This document shows, piece after piece, positions 16,964-25,614 of a stretch of 43,515 nucleotides of DNA. Position numbers and translations under genes: made by a program. The notes under the pieces are model-generated. The model did not search any database and was not told where the DNA came from. It saw only the letters and a list, made by a program, of their open reading frames with translations. The DNA is taken from NCBI RefSeq assembly GCF_011516835.1, contig NZ_WOTB01000028.1, positions 1-43,515 of the forward strand, in the 5' to 3' direction. Position 1 is the stretch's first letter, and the number at the start of each line of letters is the position of its first letter. This DNA comes from Acetobacter musti (lineage in GTDB: Bacteria > Pseudomonadota > Alphaproteobacteria > Acetobacterales > Acetobacteraceae).

Positions 16964-18025
16964 ATGCAGTCCGGTTTTACTGACAGTTCTGGCAGATCCA
17001 TATCCTATCTCCGGGTTTCGGTGACGGACCGGTGCGACATGCGCTGTGTCTACTGCATGGCGGAAGATATGGTGTTTCTGCCGCGCGAGGATGTTCTCGA
17101 TTTCGACGAACTGGAGCGGCTCTGCGCGATCTTTATCGGTCGCGGGGTCCGGCGTATCCGGCTGACCGGCGGCGAACCGCTGGTGCGGCGGGATATTGAC
17201 GGATTTATCGGCCGGATGGGGCGCTGGCTGCGACCGGAGGATGGCCGCGGGCCGGGGCGGCTCGATGAGCTTACGCTGACGACGAATGGCAGCCAGCTTC
17301 CGGCTCATGCGTCGGCGCTGGTCGATGCCGGGGTCCGGCGGATCAATGTGAGTCTCGACTCTCTCCGGGCGGACCGGTTTGCGCGGATTACGCGGCGCGG
17401 GCGGCTCGGGCAGACGCTGCGCGGGGTCCGGGCGGCGCGTGAGGCGGGGCTTGCGGTCCGGATCAATACGGTGGCGATGGCCGGCGTGAATGACGACGAG
17501 TTTGACGATCTCATTCGCTGGTGTGGTGAGATCGGGGCCGATCTGTGTCTGATCGAGACGATGCCGATGGGGGAGACGGGCGAGGACCGGCGGGAGCAGT
17601 ATCTTCCGCTGTCTGATGTGCGGCGCGATCTGTCCCGCCGCTGGACGCTGGAGCCGGTGCGGGCGGCCGCAGGTGAGGCGGGTGGCGCAGGGCCGGCGCG
17701 CTATGTCCGGATCGGCGAGACGGGGCGGCGGCTCGGGTTTATTACACCGCTCAGTCACAATTTCTGCGACACCTGCAATCGGGTCAGGCTGTCATGCACG
17801 GGACAGCTTTACACCTGTCTTGGCTCGGAAGGGGCAACGGATCTGCGGGCGCTGATGCGCGATGGCGGTTCGGATGCGGATATTCTGGCGGCGATCGACG
17901 GGGCGCTGGCGCATAAGCCGGCGCGTCATGATTTTCGTATTTCCGGTCCGGGCGGGGCTGCCGGGGCGATGGCAGGGGTCGGGGTGCAGGGGCCGGCGCG
18001 GCATATGAGTGTCACGGGCGGCTGA
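16964..18025 (+). CDS. moaA: GTP 3',8-cyclase MoaA
   Basis: Radical-SAM enzyme for the first step of molybdenum cofactor synthesis, GTP to 3',8-cyclo-7,8-dihydro-GTP. The N-terminal cluster CDMRCVYC (C24, C28, C31) and the C-terminal cluster NFCDTCNRVRLSCTG are both present, as are RLTGGEPLVRRDI and the essential C-terminal Gly-Gly (HMSVTGG). Length is 353 aa. The ATG at 16964 has AGGA at 16957-16960. An upstream in-frame ATG at 16937 adds nine unrelated residues. No other moa gene adjoins. The 183-bp leader has an AT-rich run (16838-16866) followed by two short stems (CGGC/GCCG near 16903-16917 and CAC/GTG near 16931-16941), which may be structured but match no riboswitch I can name with confidence. 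Confidence 0.95.
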   Translation: MQSGFTDSSGRSISYLRVSVTDRCDMRCVYCMAEDMVFLPREDVLDFDELERLCAIFIGRGVRRIRLTGGEPLVRRDIDGFIGRMGRWLRPEDGRGPGRLDELTLTTNGSQLPAHASALVDAGVRRINVSLDSLRADRFARITRRGRLGQTLRGVRAAREAGLAVRINTVAMAGVNDDEFDDLIRWCGEIGADLCLIETMPMGETGEDRREQYLPLSDVRRDLSRRWTLEPVRAAAGEAGGAGPARYVRIGETGRRLGFITPLSHNFCDTCNRVRLSCTGQLYTCLGSEGATDLRALMRDGGSDADILAAIDGALAHKPARHDFRISGPGGAAGAMAGVGVQGPARHMSVTGG

Positions 18026-18253
18026 GTTCCGGATAGCTGAGGCTTGTCGCCGCCGGGTTTGAGGCTGCCGGGCTGTAGCGGCGCAGTTTGCTGTGGCTGA
18101 AACTGTCGCAAAAAACAGACGCGGACCGGTTCGGGTGTTGACGCTGTGTTTCCTGGAAATGACAGTGTTGCCGTAGCTGTTGCCGGGCCGGGTTCGCTGT
18201 TTCTCAACGAATCCCGTGTTTTATACCGGTCAGCATGGGCAACGGGGCCGGGA

Positions 18254-19039
18254 ATGAGTGAGATCAGTAAAGTCAGTCCAGCAATCATGGAGGTCGTTGA
18301 ACGTTCACTGGAGCAGATTGAGACATCTCTGGATGCGCGAGTCGTTCTTGCCGTGGATGCGGGCGCGTATGGCGAGGGCACGCCGTCGGCGGACAGCCCT
18401 TACTGTATTCAGTTTGTCTATGTTCACCGGCTGGACTGGTATCTGCAACTGACGCCCGGCGCTGACCGGATCACGCTGCCTGTTTCGGATGATTTTACGC
18501 TGACGGGGTGGGATATCGGGTTGCTTCTGAGAACCATGAAGAACGGGGACGCGGAAAAGACCGGGTGGCTGCGGAGTGCGGTGGTCTATCGGGCGGATGC
18601 GGATGTTCTGGCGCGGCTGCGCAGTTTTTCGGAGCGGAGCTGGCGGCGTTCTCAGGAATTCGCGCGGCAGCTGGAACGGGCGAAGGCGCTTTCGGGCACC
18701 TGGCGTTTCGGGAGCGATACGACGACGCATGATTTCGTCAAGGCGATGCAAGCGATTCTGGCGACGCGGTGGATTGCGGAGGATCGTGGTGCCGTTCCCT
18801 GTGATTTTGACGAGCTCCGCTCCGGTCTCGACGACGATCTGAACGAGGAACTCGGCAGGCTGCTTCAGGCGAATGCGGAGGCGTCGGCGGAGACTATCGC
18901 ACCGCAGTCGCCCCGGTCTCAGGTTTTTTTCGGGAGTGAACTCCGGCGGCTGATGGACGTTGAGATCGGGGAAAGCGCGCAGGCGGATCCTCCGCCATTC
19001 GACCGCCTTTATGCGGAGCTGGTGCGCCGCTTCGGCTGA
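18254..19039 (+). CDS. Nucleotidyltransferase-like protein (PF10127 type) lacking catalytic residues
   Basis: The overall text matches the PF10127/COG3541 predicted nucleotidyltransferases: an AYG loop near residue 38, a Y-x5-Y-x-HRLDWYLQL stretch, LTGWDIGLLLRTMKNGDAE, WLRSAVVYRAD, then a helical part with FVKAMQAILATRWIAE and CDFDELR. In the family the active site reads GSRAYG...SDYDVRF. Here the aligned residues are DAGAYG (35-40) and SPYCIQF (48-54), so the Ser and both catalytic Asp positions are gone. The protein is otherwise intact (261 aa), so it looks like a pseudoenzyme rather than a decayed gene. The ATG at 18254 follows a GGGGCCGGGA stretch. An ATG at 18146 would add 36 poorly conserved residues. 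It stands alone between moaA and the aldo/keto reductase. Confidence 0.7.
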   Translation: MSEISKVSPAIMEVVERSLEQIETSLDARVVLAVDAGAYGEGTPSADSPYCIQFVYVHRLDWYLQLTPGADRITLPVSDDFTLTGWDIGLLLRTMKNGDAEKTGWLRSAVVYRADADVLARLRSFSERSWRRSQEFARQLERAKALSGTWRFGSDTTTHDFVKAMQAILATRWIAEDRGAVPCDFDELRSGLDDDLNEELGRLLQANAEASAETIAPQSPRSQVFFGSELRRLMDVEIGESAQADPPPFDRLYAELVRRFG

Positions 19040-19254
19040 ATTATCCGTGCGTCTGGTTGCGTGACGTCGGTCATGTGCTTCCGGCTGGGTGGTTTCCATC
19101 ACGCGGTGCCGGCTATGTGAGTCTGGCCATTTGATTCTGGTCATTTGAGAACCGGGCAGACCCGTTCAGACTGATTGTTGCGGAGAAGGCCTTATCGTCT
19201 GGCGGGACCGGTGGTTCCGTCTGTGCGCGGTCACAGGAAAAGAAGGACACTCTG

Positions 19255-20241
19255 ATGACGCAGAGTAATGAGACCATCACAATTCCCGGTTTGCCGTTTC
19301 CGGCATCCCGCATTGCCCTCGGGACCTGGGCGATTGGCGGCTGGATGTGGGGCGGACCGGATGACGACAATGCCGTAAAGACGGTTCATGAGGCGCTGGA
19401 TCTCGGGATCAATCTGATCGATACGGCGCCGGTTTATGGATTTGGCCATTCGGAAGAGGTGGTCGGGAGAGCAGTTGAGGGGCGCCGTGACAAGGTGCTG
19501 CTGGCGACGAAGCTGGGGCTGAACTGGAAGGACGGCAAGGTTTTTCGGGACAGCCGGCCGGAGCGGCTGCGGCAGGAGGTCGAGGATTCGCTGAAGCGGC
19601 TGCGGACGGACCGGATCGATCTGATTCAGGTGCACTGGCCGGACCCGAAGGTGAGCATCGCGGAGGTGGCGCGGACGCTGGAGGGGCTGCGGAAAGAGGG
19701 CAAGGTTCTGGCTCTCGGTGCGAGCAATTTCTCGGTTGAGCAGCTTGACGAGTTCCGGGCCGAGGCGCCGCTGGCGGCGATTCAGCCGCCGTATAATCTC
19801 TTCGAGCGGGAGATTGAGAAGGACATTCTGCCTTATGCGAAGAAGCATCATCTGGTGGCGCTGGCCTATGGTCCGCTCTGCCGGGGGCTTCTGTCGGGCA
19901 GGATGACGGCGGAGTCGAAATTCGGCAAAGATGATCTGCGGAGTTCCGATCCGAAGTTTCAGGCGCCCCGTTTCGCGCATTATCTGAAAGCGGTTGAGGA
20001 TCTGAAGGCGGTGGCGGACCGGCACGGGAAGTCCTTGCTGGCGCTGGCGATCCGCTGGGTTCTGGACCGGGGGCCGACGATTGCTCTGTGGGGGGCGCGG
20101 AAGCCGTCGCAGATCAGCGGTGTGGACGATGCTTTTGGCTGGTCGCTGACGAAGCAGGATATGCGGGATATCGATGAGATTCTCAGCCGGGATATTCCCG
20201 ATCCTGTCGGTCCTGAATTTATGGCGCCGCCTGATGCCTGA
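19255..20241 (+). CDS. Aldo/keto reductase
   Basis: NADPH-dependent carbonyl reductase of the AKR superfamily. The catalytic tetrad is in place: D56 and Y61 (NLIDTAPVYGFGHSEE), K86 (LATKLGL) and H127 (IQVHWPDP). Later motifs are LGASNFSVEQLDE, YNLFEREIE, AYGPLCRGLLSGRM and the cofactor-binding IALWGARKPSQISG near the C-terminus. Length is 328 aa. The ATG at 19255 has AAGGA at about 19243. The gene is alone, and the stop codon falls inside a run of 7-bp repeats. The substrate is unknown. The sequence is closest in style to the AKR11/general-stress group rather than to a known sugar-specific enzyme. Confidence 0.92.
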   Translation: MTQSNETITIPGLPFPASRIALGTWAIGGWMWGGPDDDNAVKTVHEALDLGINLIDTAPVYGFGHSEEVVGRAVEGRRDKVLLATKLGLNWKDGKVFRDSRPERLRQEVEDSLKRLRTDRIDLIQVHWPDPKVSIAEVARTLEGLRKEGKVLALGASNFSVEQLDEFRAEAPLAAIQPPYNLFEREIEKDILPYAKKHHLVALAYGPLCRGLLSGRMTAESKFGKDDLRSSDPKFQAPRFAHYLKAVEDLKAVADRHGKSLLALAIRWVLDRGPTIALWGARKPSQISGVDDAFGWSLTKQDMRDIDEILSRDIPDPVGPEFMAPPDA

Positions 20242-20267
20242 TGCCTGATGCCTGATGCCTGATGCCT
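20231..20267 (+). repeat. Heptanucleotide tandem repeat (CTGATGC)x5
   Basis: Five perfect copies of CTGATGC plus a partial CT, beginning within the last codons of the aldo/keto reductase and running past its stop (TGA 20239-20241). Because the stop forms inside the first two copies, gain or loss of later copies would not change the protein. Confidence 0.9.
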
Positions 20268-20718
20268 CGCCGGACCGGGCGTGGAGGCTGCGGGCTGGTC
20301 GCGCGGTCTCCGGGCTGGGCGGGATATCCGGTTCGCGGTTTCGGTGTGACGCCAGGCTGAGGGGAGTCTAAGGTGCTTTGTGGAACGATTTTTGGTGAAA
20401 GCCGGAGATCGTTTCGTTTCTGGTTGTAATATCGAGAGTGGGAATGGTCCGGCGGGCGCTTTATGTGCCTGAGTCCGGCTGTCTTCCCGCGGTCTGTTCA
20501 GGGTGCTGTGCGCGCTTTGTGTTGCCGGTACGGCAACAGGTCGGTCAGAATATTATACTGGACGCGGCACGGTAAAAAGCAGTTAGTTTCGGTCTCAGGA
20601 TGGTGCGGGTGGGGGATCACTCGGTCGCGCCGGGGGGCGCGACCATCCGTTCCATAACGCGGCGATTCATGCGAGAAGCGTGGATGGTGCGATTGCAGAA
20701 CGATCGGAGAGCGTAAGA
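20242..20718 (+). promoter_or_regulatory. Upstream region of the purine catabolism cluster with a dyad
   Basis: 477 bp without a convincing gene, ending at the flavoprotein start. It holds an inverted repeat GTTGCCG (20521-20527), spacer GTA, CGGCAAC (20531-20537), followed by an AT-rich TATTATACT (20551-20559) that resembles a -10 element. No matching -35 is at standard spacing, so this is a candidate operator/promoter only. AGGAG-like text (GGAGAG) before 20719 serves as ribosome site. No regulator gene is next to the cluster. Confidence 0.35.
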
Positions 20719-22176
20719 ATGGCCAGTGCTGCTGAAACCCGGAGCGAAGATACGCGGCTCGCGGCGCTGGCGGAGCGGGCCAGGCGGGATCTGGATCTGA
20801 TCCGGTATCCGCGTGAGGAGTGGATGCGTCGGGTTACGCATGATGGTCAGCCGGTGCTGGATGTGGCGATCATTGGGGCCGGACAGGGTGGTCTGGCGGC
20901 GGCTTTTGCTCTGAAGCGGCTCAACGTTGATAATGTGTGTGTGTTTGACCGGGCCTGTCGTGGTGGTGAGGGGCCGTGGGTGACGTTTGCGCGGATGATT
21001 ACGCTGCGAACGCCGAAATATGTGACCGGTCCGGATCTGGGTGTGCCGAGCCTGACGCCGCGGGCGTGGTATGAGGCGCGGTACGGGGATGACGCCTGGG
21101 AAAATCTGAACAAGATCTCGCGTCAGGACTGGCAGGCCTATCTCGACTGGTATCGGGACACGCTGGATCTGCCGGTCGAGAACGATCGCAGCTTTAAGCA
21201 TGTATCGTGGGAAGACGGTGTTCTGAAGCTGACCTTTGCGGATTCGCAGGGGAATGAGGCGGTTCGCTATGCCCGCAAACTGGTGCTGGCGACCGGGATT
21301 GACGGGGGCGGGTGCTGGAATACGCCGGCGTTTATCCGGGACAATCTGCCGCGCGAACGCTTTGCACATACGTCCGAGGCGATTGATTTCGAGGCGCTGC
21401 GCGGGAAGCGGATCGGCGTTCTTGGCGCCGGGGCGTCGGCTTTCGACAATGCGGCGACGGCGCTTGAGGCGGGCGTCGGGTCTGTGGATCTGTGTCTGCG
21501 GCGGAAGGTTGTGCCATCGGTCAATCCGTATCGCTGGATGGAGAACACGGGGTTTCTGTCACAGTTTTCGGCGCTGCCCGATCTGCTGCGCTGGCGGTTC
21601 ATGGCGCATATCTACGATCTGAATCAGCCGCCGCCGCAGGATACGTTCTGGCGCTGCCGCAAACATAAGAATTTTGCGTTCCATACGGGCTGCCCCTGGG
21701 ACAGCGTGAAGATGGAGGGCGATGAGATCGTCGTATCCACGCCGCTGGGTGAGAAGCGGTTCGACTTCGTGATTATCGGCACGGGCTTTACTGTCGATCT
21801 GTCGCAGCGTCCGGAGACGGCGTCTTTCGCCTCGTCCGTGGCGCTGTGGAAGGACCGGTTTACGCCGCCGGCGGGTGAGGAACATGCGGCGATCGCGGCG
21901 CATCCTTATCTGGGCGACGTGTATCAGTTTCTGCCGAAGGAGGCGTCGGACCCGAATGCAGCGATGCTGGCGGCGATCCATAATTTCACCTTTTCGGCGA
22001 CACCGAGCATGGGGCTGTCCGGTTCGTCGATCAGCGGGATGCGGTTCGGGGTCGAGCGGCTGGCGCGGGGGCTGACGCGGGATCTGTTCGTGGCTGACGG
22101 GCAGTATCATCTGGACAGTCTGCTGGCTTATGACACGCCGGAGCTGGTGAGCACGGAGCCGCCTGTCGAAGTCTGA
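20719..22176 (+). CDS. FAD/NAD(P)-binding flavoprotein monooxygenase
   Basis: A 485-aa class B-like flavoprotein with two dinucleotide folds: VAIIGAGQGGLAAAF (FAD, about 49-63) and RIGVLGAGASAFDNA (NADPH, about 231-245), plus the C-terminal DFVIIGTGF motif (about 349-357). The region between them that in Baeyer-Villiger/flavin-containing monooxygenases reads FxGxxxHxxxW is degenerate here (RFAHTSEA). The ATG at 20719 is preceded by CGGAGAG; an earlier in-frame ATG (20680) is less likely. It is the first of nine same-strand genes whose others degrade urate breakdown products, and no known urate oxidase is present, so urate 5-hydroxylation is a reasonable inferred role, not shown by sequence. 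It is not related to the HpxO family by the motifs seen. Confidence 0.8.
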   Translation: MASAAETRSEDTRLAALAERARRDLDLIRYPREEWMRRVTHDGQPVLDVAIIGAGQGGLAAAFALKRLNVDNVCVFDRACRGGEGPWVTFARMITLRTPKYVTGPDLGVPSLTPRAWYEARYGDDAWENLNKISRQDWQAYLDWYRDTLDLPVENDRSFKHVSWEDGVLKLTFADSQGNEAVRYARKLVLATGIDGGGCWNTPAFIRDNLPRERFAHTSEAIDFEALRGKRIGVLGAGASAFDNAATALEAGVGSVDLCLRRKVVPSVNPYRWMENTGFLSQFSALPDLLRWRFMAHIYDLNQPPPQDTFWRCRKHKNFAFHTGCPWDSVKMEGDEIVVSTPLGEKRFDFVIIGTGFTVDLSQRPETASFASSVALWKDRFTPPAGEEHAAIAAHPYLGDVYQFLPKEASDPNAAMLAAIHNFTFSATPSMGLSGSSISGMRFGVERLARGLTRDLFVADGQYHLDSLLAYDTPELVSTEPPVEV

Positions 22177-22236
22177 AAAACTGTTCGCAGACTGAGGGGC
22201 TGTATTGCGTGACCGGCCGGTCCTGAAGCCACGGGC

Positions 22237-22286
22237 CTGAATTTCCCAGTCTGAATTTCTGGCCTGAATTTTCCGGTCTGAATCGG
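22237..22286 (+). repeat. Four imperfect direct repeats of CTGAATTT
   Basis: CTGAAT occurs at 22237, 22251, 22264 and 22278, spaced 14, 13 and 14 bp, with the shared longer form CTGAATTTYC. They lie in the 254-bp gap between the flavoprotein and the hpxX-like gene. This may be a regulatory site cluster or slippage product. Confidence 0.5.
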
Positions 22287-22430
22287 CTGATCTGATCGGA
22301 TATCCTGATGTTTCCGGTGGTGTTTCCCGGGGGCTCGCGGCGGAGGCGAAACGGGGTTACGCTGATGCGGTCATCGGTATTTCGGGCATGGGCCGCGAAG
22401 CGGGCGGCTGTGCCGGCGGGGAGAAGAAGC

Positions 22431-22646
22431 ATGGGCGGAACTCAGTCTGAGGAAGAGGAGCGCGCCGAAGTGCTGGCGACGGCGCGGGATGTGGCTGTCA
22501 TGGCGCGGCAGGTTGATCTTGTGATTTCCGAAGACTGTCTGCCGGGCGTGATTTTCAACACTGAGTTGCTGCGCGGCTATGTCGGGCTGGTCGACGGTCT
22601 TGTGCTGCCGGATGACTGCGAGCCGGCGTTCGGATACGTGCCATGA
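22431..22646 (+). CDS. hpxX: AtzG/HpxX-like small subunit (DUF4089)
   Basis: A 71-aa helical protein of the DUF4089 family, the small partner of AtzE-type amidases. AtzG is the partner in cyanuric acid degradation, and HpxX is its counterpart in Klebsiella purine catabolism. The family look is in AEVLATARDVAVMARQVDL followed by [25 protein letters not shown]. The ATG at 22431 has GGGGAGAAGAAG immediately upstream, much better than ATGs further upstream in the frame. The stop overlaps the amidase start by 4 bp, fitting a stoichiometric complex. Function as oxalurate hydrolase subunit rests on the gene context. Confidence 0.8.
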   Translation: MGGTQSEEEERAEVLATARDVAVMARQVDLVISEDCLPGVIFNTELLRGYVGLVDGLVLPDDCEPAFGYVP

Positions 22647-24013
22647 CGCTGCGCGCTGCCACTCTGGCGAGTAATATTCGTTTCGGTCTGCGGAAGGCGC
22701 GGGACGTTATCGAGACCACCCTGCATACGCTGGAGACGCATGACCCGGCTTATGGCTGTGTGACCCGTCTGCTGTCTGAGCGCGCGCTCCGGGCGGCGGA
22801 TACGATCGATGCGCGGATTGCTGATGGCGAACCTGTCGGTCCGCTGGCGGGTGTGCCGTTCGGGGTCAAGGATCTCTTCGATGTGGAAGGGATTGTGACG
22901 ACGGCGGGGTCCACGGTGCTGCGGGAGAATGCGCCTGCCGTGCAGGATGCGGCCGTTGTGCGCAGGCTTGTGGCGGCGGGGGCCATTCCGGTGGCGACGC
23001 TGAACATGGATGAGTTTGCGTACGGTTTTGCGACGGAGAACGCGCATTACGGCACGACGAGGAATCCGCGTGATCCGGAGCGGCTCGCGGGCGGATCTTC
23101 GGGGGGATCGGCGGCGGCGGTGGCGGCGGGGATGCTGCCGCTGACGCTGGGGTCCGATACGAACGGGTCGATCCGTGTGCCGGCCTCTCTCTGTGGTGTG
23201 TGGGGGCTGCGGCCGACTCAGGGGCGGCTGCCGCTGCAGGGGGTTTATCCGTTCGCGGCGAGTTTCGATACGATCGGTCCGTTTGCGGGGACGGTCGGTG
23301 ATCTGAAGCTCGGGTTTGAGGCGATGGACGGGAAGGCCAGGGGCGAGGCGCCGGATGTCGGCGCGCTGCGGGTCGCGCGTCTGGACGGCTGGTTCGGGCG
23401 TGATCTTGCGCCGGGGCTGGTCGACGGTCTTGACCGGATCATGGCTTTTTTCTCTTCCACAAAAACGGTGGAACTGCCGGAAGTGGCGCGGGCGCGGGCG
23501 GCGGCGTTCATCATTACGGCTTCGGAGGGAGGCAATCTGCATCTTCCCCGGCTGCGGCACCGGGCAATGGAGTATGATCCGGCGACGCGGGACCGGCTGA
23601 TGGCGGGGGCTCTGCTTCCGGCTTCTCCGATCATTCAGGCGCACCGGCTGCGGAACTGGTTCCGTACGCATATGCATGAGGTGTTTCGCGATCATGACAT
23701 TCTGATCGCGCCTTCGACGGTGGGGCCTGCGCCCCGGATCGATCAGCCGATGATCACGGTGGGCGGGAAATCCGTTTCGGCGCGGGCCAATCTCGGACTG
23801 TTCACGCAGCCTCTGACGCTTGCCGGATTTCCGATCCTGGCCGCGCCGCTGGCTCCGGACGCGGGCGGGGCCGGCGGGGCTGAGGCCGGTCTGCCGCTCG
23901 GGGTGCAGATCATTGCGGCTCCCGGACAGGAGCAGGCGCTGTTCGCGGTCGGGGCGGCGCTGGAGCGGGCCGGTGTGCTCGGATATCCGGTGCGCGGCGC
24001 GACGGAGGGCTGA
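22643..24013 (+). CDS. hpxY: AtzE/HpxY-like amidase, probable oxalurate amidohydrolase
   Basis: Amidase-signature hydrolase of 456 aa. The Ser-cisSer-Lys triad is visible: K76 in [12 protein letters not shown]152 in [15 protein letters not shown] and S176 in [11 protein letters not shown]. AtzE relatives hydrolyse 1-carboxybiuret. In Klebsiella the HpxXY pair is placed on the oxalurate step of urate breakdown. Translational coupling to the DUF4089 gene before it and a 5-bp gap to the hpxW-like gene after it reproduce that order. The same protein could instead act on another ureide or carboxy-urea, so the substrate is inferred from neighbours. The AtzH/HpxZ-like third gene is absent. Confidence 0.85.
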   Translation: MTLRAATLASNIRFGLRKARDVIETTLHTLETHDPAYGCVTRLLSERALRAADTIDARIADGEPVGPLAGVPFGVKDLFDVEGIVTTAGSTVLRENAPAVQDAAVVRRLVAAGAIPVATLNMDEFAYGFATENAHYGTTRNPRDPERLAGGSSGGSAAAVAAGMLPLTLGSDTNGSIRVPASLCGVWGLRPTQGRLPLQGVYPFAASFDTIGPFAGTVGDLKLGFEAMDGKARGEAPDVGALRVARLDGWFGRDLAPGLVDGLDRIMAFFSSTKTVELPEVARARAAAFIITASEGGNLHLPRLRHRAMEYDPATRDRLMAGALLPASPIIQAHRLRNWFRTHMHEVFRDHDILIAPSTVGPAPRIDQPMITVGGKSVSARANLGLFTQPLTLAGFPILAAPLAPDAGGAGGAEAGLPLGVQIIAAPGQEQALFAVGAALERAGVLGYPVRGATEG

Positions 24014-24018
24014 CGGAC

Positions 24019-25614
24019 ATGCTGCATACGGCGCGGTCTTTACGCGGCATGGTGACAGCGCCGCATCATCTGGCGTCTCAGGCCGGATTGCAGGTGCTTC
24101 GGGCGGGCGGCTCGGCCATTGAGGCGGTGGTGGCCACGGCGGCGGCGCTGGCTGTGGTGTATCCGCATATGACGTCGATCGGCGGGGACGGATTCTGGCT
24201 GATCTGCTGGCCGGACGGGCGGACCGAGACGATCGACGCCTGCGGCGGCGCGGCGGCGGCGGCTGATCTGGAGCTTTACCGTAAGGCGGGGCTGGACGCC
24301 GTGCCGTGGCGGGGGCCGCTGGCGGCGAACACGGTCGCCGGGACGGTCTCGGGCTGGGCGCTGGCGCTGGAGCGGGCGAAGGCTGAACGCGGTGGGGTGC
24401 TGTCTCTGGCGCAGATTCTGGCCGAGGCGATCCGTTACGCGGAGGAAGGCGTGCCGGTGACGGCGGGCGGTGCGGCGATCGCGGCGCAGAAATCGGCCGA
24501 GCTGAGGGCAGCGCCGGGTTATGCGGCGGTGTTCGAGCCGGACGGGCGGCCTTTGCTGGAGGGCGAGATTCTGCGGAATCCGGCTTTGGGCGCGACGCTG
24601 CGGGAGCTGGCTTCCGCCGGATTGCGGAGTTTTTATGACGGGGTGCTGGCGGAACGGATTGCGGCGGATCTGGCGGCGGCGGGAAGCCCGGTGAGCGCGG
24701 CGGATCTGGCGGCTCATAAGGCGCAGCTGCGGGCTCCGCTTTCGGTCCGGATTCATGATGCGACGCTGTTCAATATGGCGCCGCCGACGCAGGGGATTGC
24801 CTCGCTGCTGATTCTGGCGCTGTTCGACCGGCTGAAAGCGGATGAGGGCGAGAGTTTCGCGCATATTCACGGGCTGATCGAGGCGACGAAGCGGGCGTTC
24901 CGGTACCGGGACACGCATGTCGGCGATCCGGCCTATATGACGGTTGAGGCGCAGCATATTCTGGATGATGCGGCGGCGCTGGACCGGATGGCGGCGGCGA
25001 TCGATCCGCGCCGGGCCGCGCCGTGGCCGCATCCGTCTCAGGCGGGGGATACGGTGTGGCTCGGGGCGACGGATGCCAGCGGGCTTTCGGTCAGCATGAT
25101 TCAGAGCACGTATTTCGAGTTTGGCTCCGGGGTGGTTCTGCCGCAGACGGGCATTGCCTGGCAGAACCGGGGGGCGAGCTTCCGGCTGGCGGAGGACGGG
25201 TGGAACGCGCTCCGTCCCGGGCGGAAGCCGTTTCACACGCTCAATCCGGCGGGTGCGCGGTTCGATGACGGGCGGGTCATGGTGTACGGGACGATGGGGG
25301 GCGAGGGGCAGCCGCAGACGCAGGCGGCGGTGTTCTCGCGCTATGCCCGTTACGGCATGGGCCTGCAGGCGGCGGTGACGGCGCCGCGCTGGCTGCTGGG
25401 GAAGACCTGGGGCGAGGAGAGTGTCACTCTCAAATATGAGGACCGGTTCTCACCGGAACTGATCGGGCAGCTCGGGGCGGCGGGGCATGCGCTGGAGCGT
25501 GTGGCGCCGTTTACGTCGATGATGGGTCATGCCGGGGGGCTGGTGTATCATCTTGACGGGGTGATCGAGGGGGCGACGGACCCGCGCAGTGACGGGGGCG
25601 TGGCGGCGTGGTGA
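24019..25614 (+). CDS. hpxW: Gamma-glutamyltransferase-family protein, HpxW-like oxamate amidohydrolase
   Basis: Ntn-hydrolase of the GGT fold, 531 aa, without signal peptide, which argues against periplasmic glutathione hydrolysis. The precursor should cut itself before T345 (QAGDTVWLGATD), where the new N-terminal threonine is the nucleophile. Downstream SVSMIQSTYFEFGSGVV is the usual small-subunit motif. HpxW of Klebsiella, the characterised relative, converts oxamate to oxalate and ammonia at the end of a urate pathway. The neighbours here are the same set (HpxX, HpxY, allantoate hydrolase, ureidoglycine aminotransferase). The stop overlaps the next gene's start by 7 bp. A glutathione role is possible but less supported. 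Confidence 0.82.
   Translation: MLHTARSLRGMVTAPHHLASQAGLQVLRAGGSAIEAVVATAAALAVVYPHMTSIGGDGFWLICWPDGRTETIDACGGAAAAADLELYRKAGLDAVPWRGPLAANTVAGTVSGWALALERAKAERGGVLSLAQILAEAIRYAEEGVPVTAGGAAIAAQKSAELRAAPGYAAVFEPDGRPLLEGEILRNPALGATLRELASAGLRSFYDGVLAERIAADLAAAGSPVSAADLAAHKAQLRAPLSVRIHDATLFNMAPPTQGIASLLILALFDRLKADEGESFAHIHGLIEATKRAFRYRDTHVGDPAYMTVEAQHILDDAAALDRMAAAIDPRRAAPWPHPSQAGDTVWLGATDASGLSVSMIQSTYFEFGSGVVLPQTGIAWQNRGASFRLAEDGWNALRPGRKPFHTLNPAGARFDDGRVMVYGTMGGEGQPQTQAAVFSRYARYGMGLQAAVTAPRWLLGKTWGEESVTLKYEDRFSPELIGQLGAAGHALERVAPFTSMMGHAGGLVYHLDGVIEGATDPRSDGGVAAW

Noticed and set aside
20231..20267. CRISPR-like direct repeats
   Set aside because: The units are 7 bp with no spacers: a simple tandem repeat.
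20463..20657. 64-codon open frame upstream of the flavoprotein
   Set aside because: Cys/Arg-rich text, no ribosome site, lies in the regulatory gap with the dyad.
24040..25236. Long minus-strand open frame opposite the hpxW-like gene
   Set aside because: Shadow of a motif-complete Ntn hydrolase; arginine-rich low-complexity translation.
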